NCBI RefSeq assembly: GCF_900215655.1
Contig: NZ_OBEN01000002.1
Location: 62,001-126,000, forward strand
Source of the DNA: Hydrogenobacter hydrogenophilus
GTDB taxonomy: Bacteria; Aquificota; Aquificia; Aquificales; Aquificaceae
DNA length: 64,000 bases
Reading direction: 5' to 3'
Shown piece by piece: positions 61,893-64,000 of the stretch (positions are counted from its first letter, which is position 1; the number at the start of each line of letters is the position of its first letter). The position numbers were made by a program, and so were the translations under genes. A model generated the notes under the pieces. It was not told where the DNA came from and ran no database searches. It worked only from the letters and a program-made list of their open reading frames with translations.

Positions 61893-63139
61893 AAAGGCTT
61901 TTATTAATACCGCTTCTTTTTGTTATGAGCTGTGCAAAGGCTATTGATTTTGGCTCGCTTATTCTTCCGGAAGAGGAAGAGCTGCGCATAGGAAAAAGCT
62001 ACATCCCTTATGCCATAGAAGAGAGCGACGGTCTATATCCGGACAAAAGAGTACAAGAATATGTCAAAAGCGTTGGCATGAGCATAGCCAAACACACGCC
62101 CAGAAGGCTGCCCTATGAGTTTTTTGTGGTGAATTCGGACACAGTTAACGCCTTTGCTCTTCCGGGAGGACCTGTATTTATCACGAGGGGACTTTTGCTC
62201 AAGCTAAATAACGAGAGTGAGCTTGCAGGAGTGTTGGGACACGAGCTTGGACACATAAACGCGAGGCATCATGCAAAGTTTTTAGAAAAGATGTACGCTA
62301 TAAACCTGCTCTATAACATAAGTTCTGTTCTTTTGGCTGATAAGCCTTACGCTCAGGCACTTTTGCAGTTTGGTCAAGTGGGAGGTCAGCTTTTGGCTCT
62401 TAAGTTTAGCAGAGATCAGGAAAGACAAGCAGATGAACTTGGGGTTGTGTATGTGCTAAAAGCTGGGTATGACCCAAGAGGACTGTTGGGTGTTTTTGAA
62501 ACTTTCAAGAATATGGAAAGGACAAATGTTCCCGAATGGCTCCAAACACATCCCCTTCCTCAAAGTAGAATAGAGGATGTCCAAAGAGAGATAGAAAACA
62601 TAAAGCCCTCAGGAAGCCTCATATACGATACAGACGAGTTTCAAAACATTAAAAAGCTTTTGAAACAAACAGAGAATTCTTACAGAGAGTTTTACGCAGG
62701 CAAAAAAGCTTATCAGCAGAAGAATTACTCCATCGCCCTTTCTCACTTCATGAGAGCAGTAGAACTTTACCATGATAACTACGAAGCGCGCCTTTACATA
62801 GCTTATATACTTGCAAAGGAAGGCAATATATCACAAGCACTTAGACAAGTTCAGACTGCTTACTCTATAGTGCCTGAAGTTTTCTCTACAAACTATGTTT
62901 ATGGTTTTGTGCTTTTCAAGATGGGAAGATACTCAGAATCCGTACAAAGACTTGAGAGGGCCAAAAAGTTTATACCTGATCATGCAGACACTTACTATTA
63001 CCTTGGTAGGGATTACGAAGCCTTAGGAGACATTTCAAAAGCAGTATACCACTACAAGACTGCTTTGGAGCTGTCCCAAGGTAAAGCAGAATGGTCAAAA
63101 GATGCTCAAGAAAGGCTCAGAAGATTACAAAACATGTGA
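61889..63139 (+). CDS. M48 metalloprotease with TPR, lipoprotein (BepA-like)
   Basis: This lipoprotein of 416 residues has signal and lipobox LLFVMSCAKA, zinc-protease motif HELGHINARHH, DRQADELG-like RDQERQADELGV (third ligand E), and C-terminal TPR repeats (about 275-410). Size and plan match BepA/YfgC, which with BAM and LptD controls outer-membrane protein quality. Those partners are in the window (bamA, bamD, lptD). Followed by the palindrome and ODP gene. Confidence 0.9.
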   Translation: MKRLLLIPLLFVMSCAKAIDFGSLILPEEEELRIGKSYIPYAIEESDGLYPDKRVQEYVKSVGMSIAKHTPRRLPYEFFVVNSDTVNAFALPGGPVFITRGLLLKLNNESELAGVLGHELGHINARHHAKFLEKMYAINLLYNISSVLLADKPYAQALLQFGQVGGQLLALKFSRDQERQADELGVVYVLKAGYDPRGLLGVFETFKNMERTNVPEWLQTHPLPQSRIEDVQREIENIKPSGSLIYDTDEFQNIKKLLKQTENSYREFYAGKKAYQQKNYSIALSHFMRAVELYHDNYEARLYIAYILAKEGNISQALRQVQTAYSIVPEVFSTNYVYGFVLFKMGRYSESVQRLERAKKFIPDHADTYYYLGRDYEALGDISKAVYHYKTALELSQGKAEWSKDAQERLRRLQNM

Positions 63140-63152
63140 TAGAATTTTAAGA

Positions 63153-63164
63153 TGATCTAGATCA
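63153..63164. promoter_or_regulatory. 12-bp palindrome TGATCTAGATCA before the diiron-protein gene
   Basis: This is a perfect palindrome whose halves TGAT-N4-ATCA match the core of FNR-type sites (TTGAT-N4-ATCAA). It lies between a possible -10 (TAGAAT, 63140-63145) and AGGAGG (63166-63171), 13 bases before the ATG. Its position near +1 would suit repression. Confidence 0.4.
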
Positions 63165-63177
63165 CAGGAGGTGCGCA

Positions 63178-63936
63178 ATGACCGCCAAGCTGATCTTTAA
63201 CACTCAGGATCACAAAGTAGCCTTCTACGAAGAACTTACACCAGCAAGTGCGGTGCAGGCAAATCAGTACCTTATAATCCACAAAGGTGAGGGCATGCTA
63301 TTGGATCCCGGAGGACACAAGGTATTCCCTAAGCTCCTCTCGGACATATCCATACTTATACCTACAGGAAACATAAAGTACATACTCCTGTCTCACCAAG
63401 ACCCTGACATAGTGGCTTCTATAAATGGCTGGCTTATGACAACAAAAGCTTATGCGTACATATCCAAGCTTTGGACAAGATTTCTACCTCACTTTGGTCT
63501 TGACTCTCAACTGGAGGAAAGGGTTATTCCTATAGATGACAGTGGTACCAAGCTGAACCTAAACGGCTGTGAACTTCTAATATTGCCAGCTCACTTTCTG
63601 CACTCTCCGGGTAATTTTCAGGTATACGACCCATGTTCAAAGATCCTATTTTCCGGAGACTTAGGGGCTTCTTTGGGACAGGATTACTTTTTTGTGGAGG
63701 ATTTTGAGACGCACATAAAGTATATGGAAGGATTTCACAAAAGGTATATGGCAAGTGGAAAGATCCTAAGGTTCTGGGTGAATATGGTAAGACAGCTTGA
63801 TGTTGAGATGATAGCTCCTCAGCATGGAGCTATATTTAAAGGAAGAGAGATGGTGGGCAGGTTTCTTGAATGGCTTGAAAACCTTGAGGTGGGTGTTGAT
63901 CTTATGACGCAAGATAAGTACAAATTACCCGTGTGA
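63178..63936 (+). CDS. ODP-type diiron oxygen-binding protein (metallo-beta-lactamase fold)
   Basis: This 252-residue metallo-beta-lactamase superfamily protein has metal ligands LLSHQDPDIVAS, HSPGN, FSGDLGAS and APQHGAI. HxDPD instead of HxHxDH, and no flavodoxin domain, place it with the free-standing ODP/diiron group related to flavodiiron O2/NO reductases. It could bind or sense oxygen. A strong AGGAGG precedes it. Its end overlaps the possible GTG start of kdsA. Confidence 0.85.
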   Translation: MTAKLIFNTQDHKVAFYEELTPASAVQANQYLIIHKGEGMLLDPGGHKVFPKLLSDISILIPTGNIKYILLSHQDPDIVASINGWLMTTKAYAYISKLWTRFLPHFGLDSQLEERVIPIDDSGTKLNLNGCELLILPAHFLHSPGNFQVYDPCSKILFSGDLGASLGQDYFFVEDFETHIKYMEGFHKRYMASGKILRFWVNMVRQLDVEMIAPQHGAIFKGREMVGRFLEWLENLEVGVDLMTQDKYKLPV

Positions 63937-63947
63937 GTGAACTTAGC

Positions 63948-64000
63948 ATGATGATCATAGCTGGTCCTTGTGTGATAGAAAGTGAAAAGGTAGTTTTTCA
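63948..64000 (+). CDS. kdsA: 3-deoxy-8-phosphooctulonate synthase KdsA, start (cut by window edge)
   Basis: The frame reads MMIIAGPCVIESEKVVF to the end of the window. IAGPCVIESE is the conserved N-terminus of KdsA, which condenses arabinose-5-phosphate and PEP to Kdo-8-phosphate for the LPS core. GTG at 63933, overlapping the preceding stop, is the other start candidate. Fits the LPS genes elsewhere here. Confidence 0.88.
   Translation, partial: MMIIAGPCVIESEKVVF

Overview
This is a gene-dense bacterial chromosome segment, most likely from an Aquificota bacterium close to Hydrogenobacter/Thermocrinis. Several things point there. One phosphatase closely resembles the PspB subunit of Hydrogenobacter metal-independent phosphoserine phosphatase (from memory, not searched). 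Genes of unrelated function are mixed together and often overlap by 4 to 30 bases. AGA/AGG and ATA codons dominate. The envelope is Gram-negative (lptD, bamA, bamD, kdsA, heptosyltransferase). The species cannot be fixed from the sequence alone.

Layout. 1-6608 (minus): one overlapping run rng-bamD-rsfS-lapA/lapB fusion-MglA-like GTPase-PATAN-like protein-response regulator-histidine kinase (cut by the window edge). 6660-10125 (plus): tandem DUF202 protein, sdhA/frdA, purK. 10127-13011 (minus): protein with an SSB-like tail, hslU, a small helical protein, hisIE. 13035-15936: a disturbed locus. tsaE is followed by a 224-bp duplicated segment, a truncated nitrilase, an IS remnant, a glycine-rich repeat lipoprotein, a structured non-coding stretch, then the second copy of the segment and the intact nitrilase. 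15933-22650: pspB, epmA, mtnA, a glycosyltransferase, mnmG, a ferredoxin, tRNA-Ser(GGA), a DEAD-box helicase. 22647-29987: two MgtA-type P-ATPases around fabH-plsX-rpmF. 29984-34851: CsgG-like protein, lipoprotein, moaD, heptosyltransferase, a small protein, a second IS relic, a SAM hydrolase. 34848-38785: Pho-box-like repeats and a small protein with pstSCAB. 38802-46888: tRNA-Ser(CGA), phospholipid enzyme, rpe, lptD, an arsR-trxA-trxB-nudix operon with a palindromic operator, peroxiredoxin, exonuclease, dnaJ, mogA. 46908-49966 (minus): a second GTPase cluster (roadblock, MglA-like GTPase, PATAN-like protein, c-heme sensor with HAMP). 49999-51705: glyA preceded by a decayed two-component system. 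51790-64000: two glycosyltransferases, frr, OmpA protein, aminotransferase, bamA, galU, KaiC-like ATPase, PP2C phosphatase, M48/TPR lipoprotein, diiron ODP protein, start of kdsA.

How it works together. Most genes are housekeeping: envelope biogenesis, translation and tRNA modification, lipid and nucleotide synthesis, thiol redox, phosphate and Mg uptake. The best candidate for an undescribed system is the pair of small-GTPase modules. One is fused by overlap to a two-component system. The other is coupled to a membrane haem sensor that ends after its HAMP domain and so has no output domain of its own. Both carry a large companion with three PATAN/DUF4388-like segments. A second candidate is the overlapping KaiC-like ATPase/PP2C phosphatase pair. 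Many genes here have a -10 hexamer 6-12 bases before the start codon and no Shine-Dalgarno sequence, which suggests near-leaderless mRNAs.
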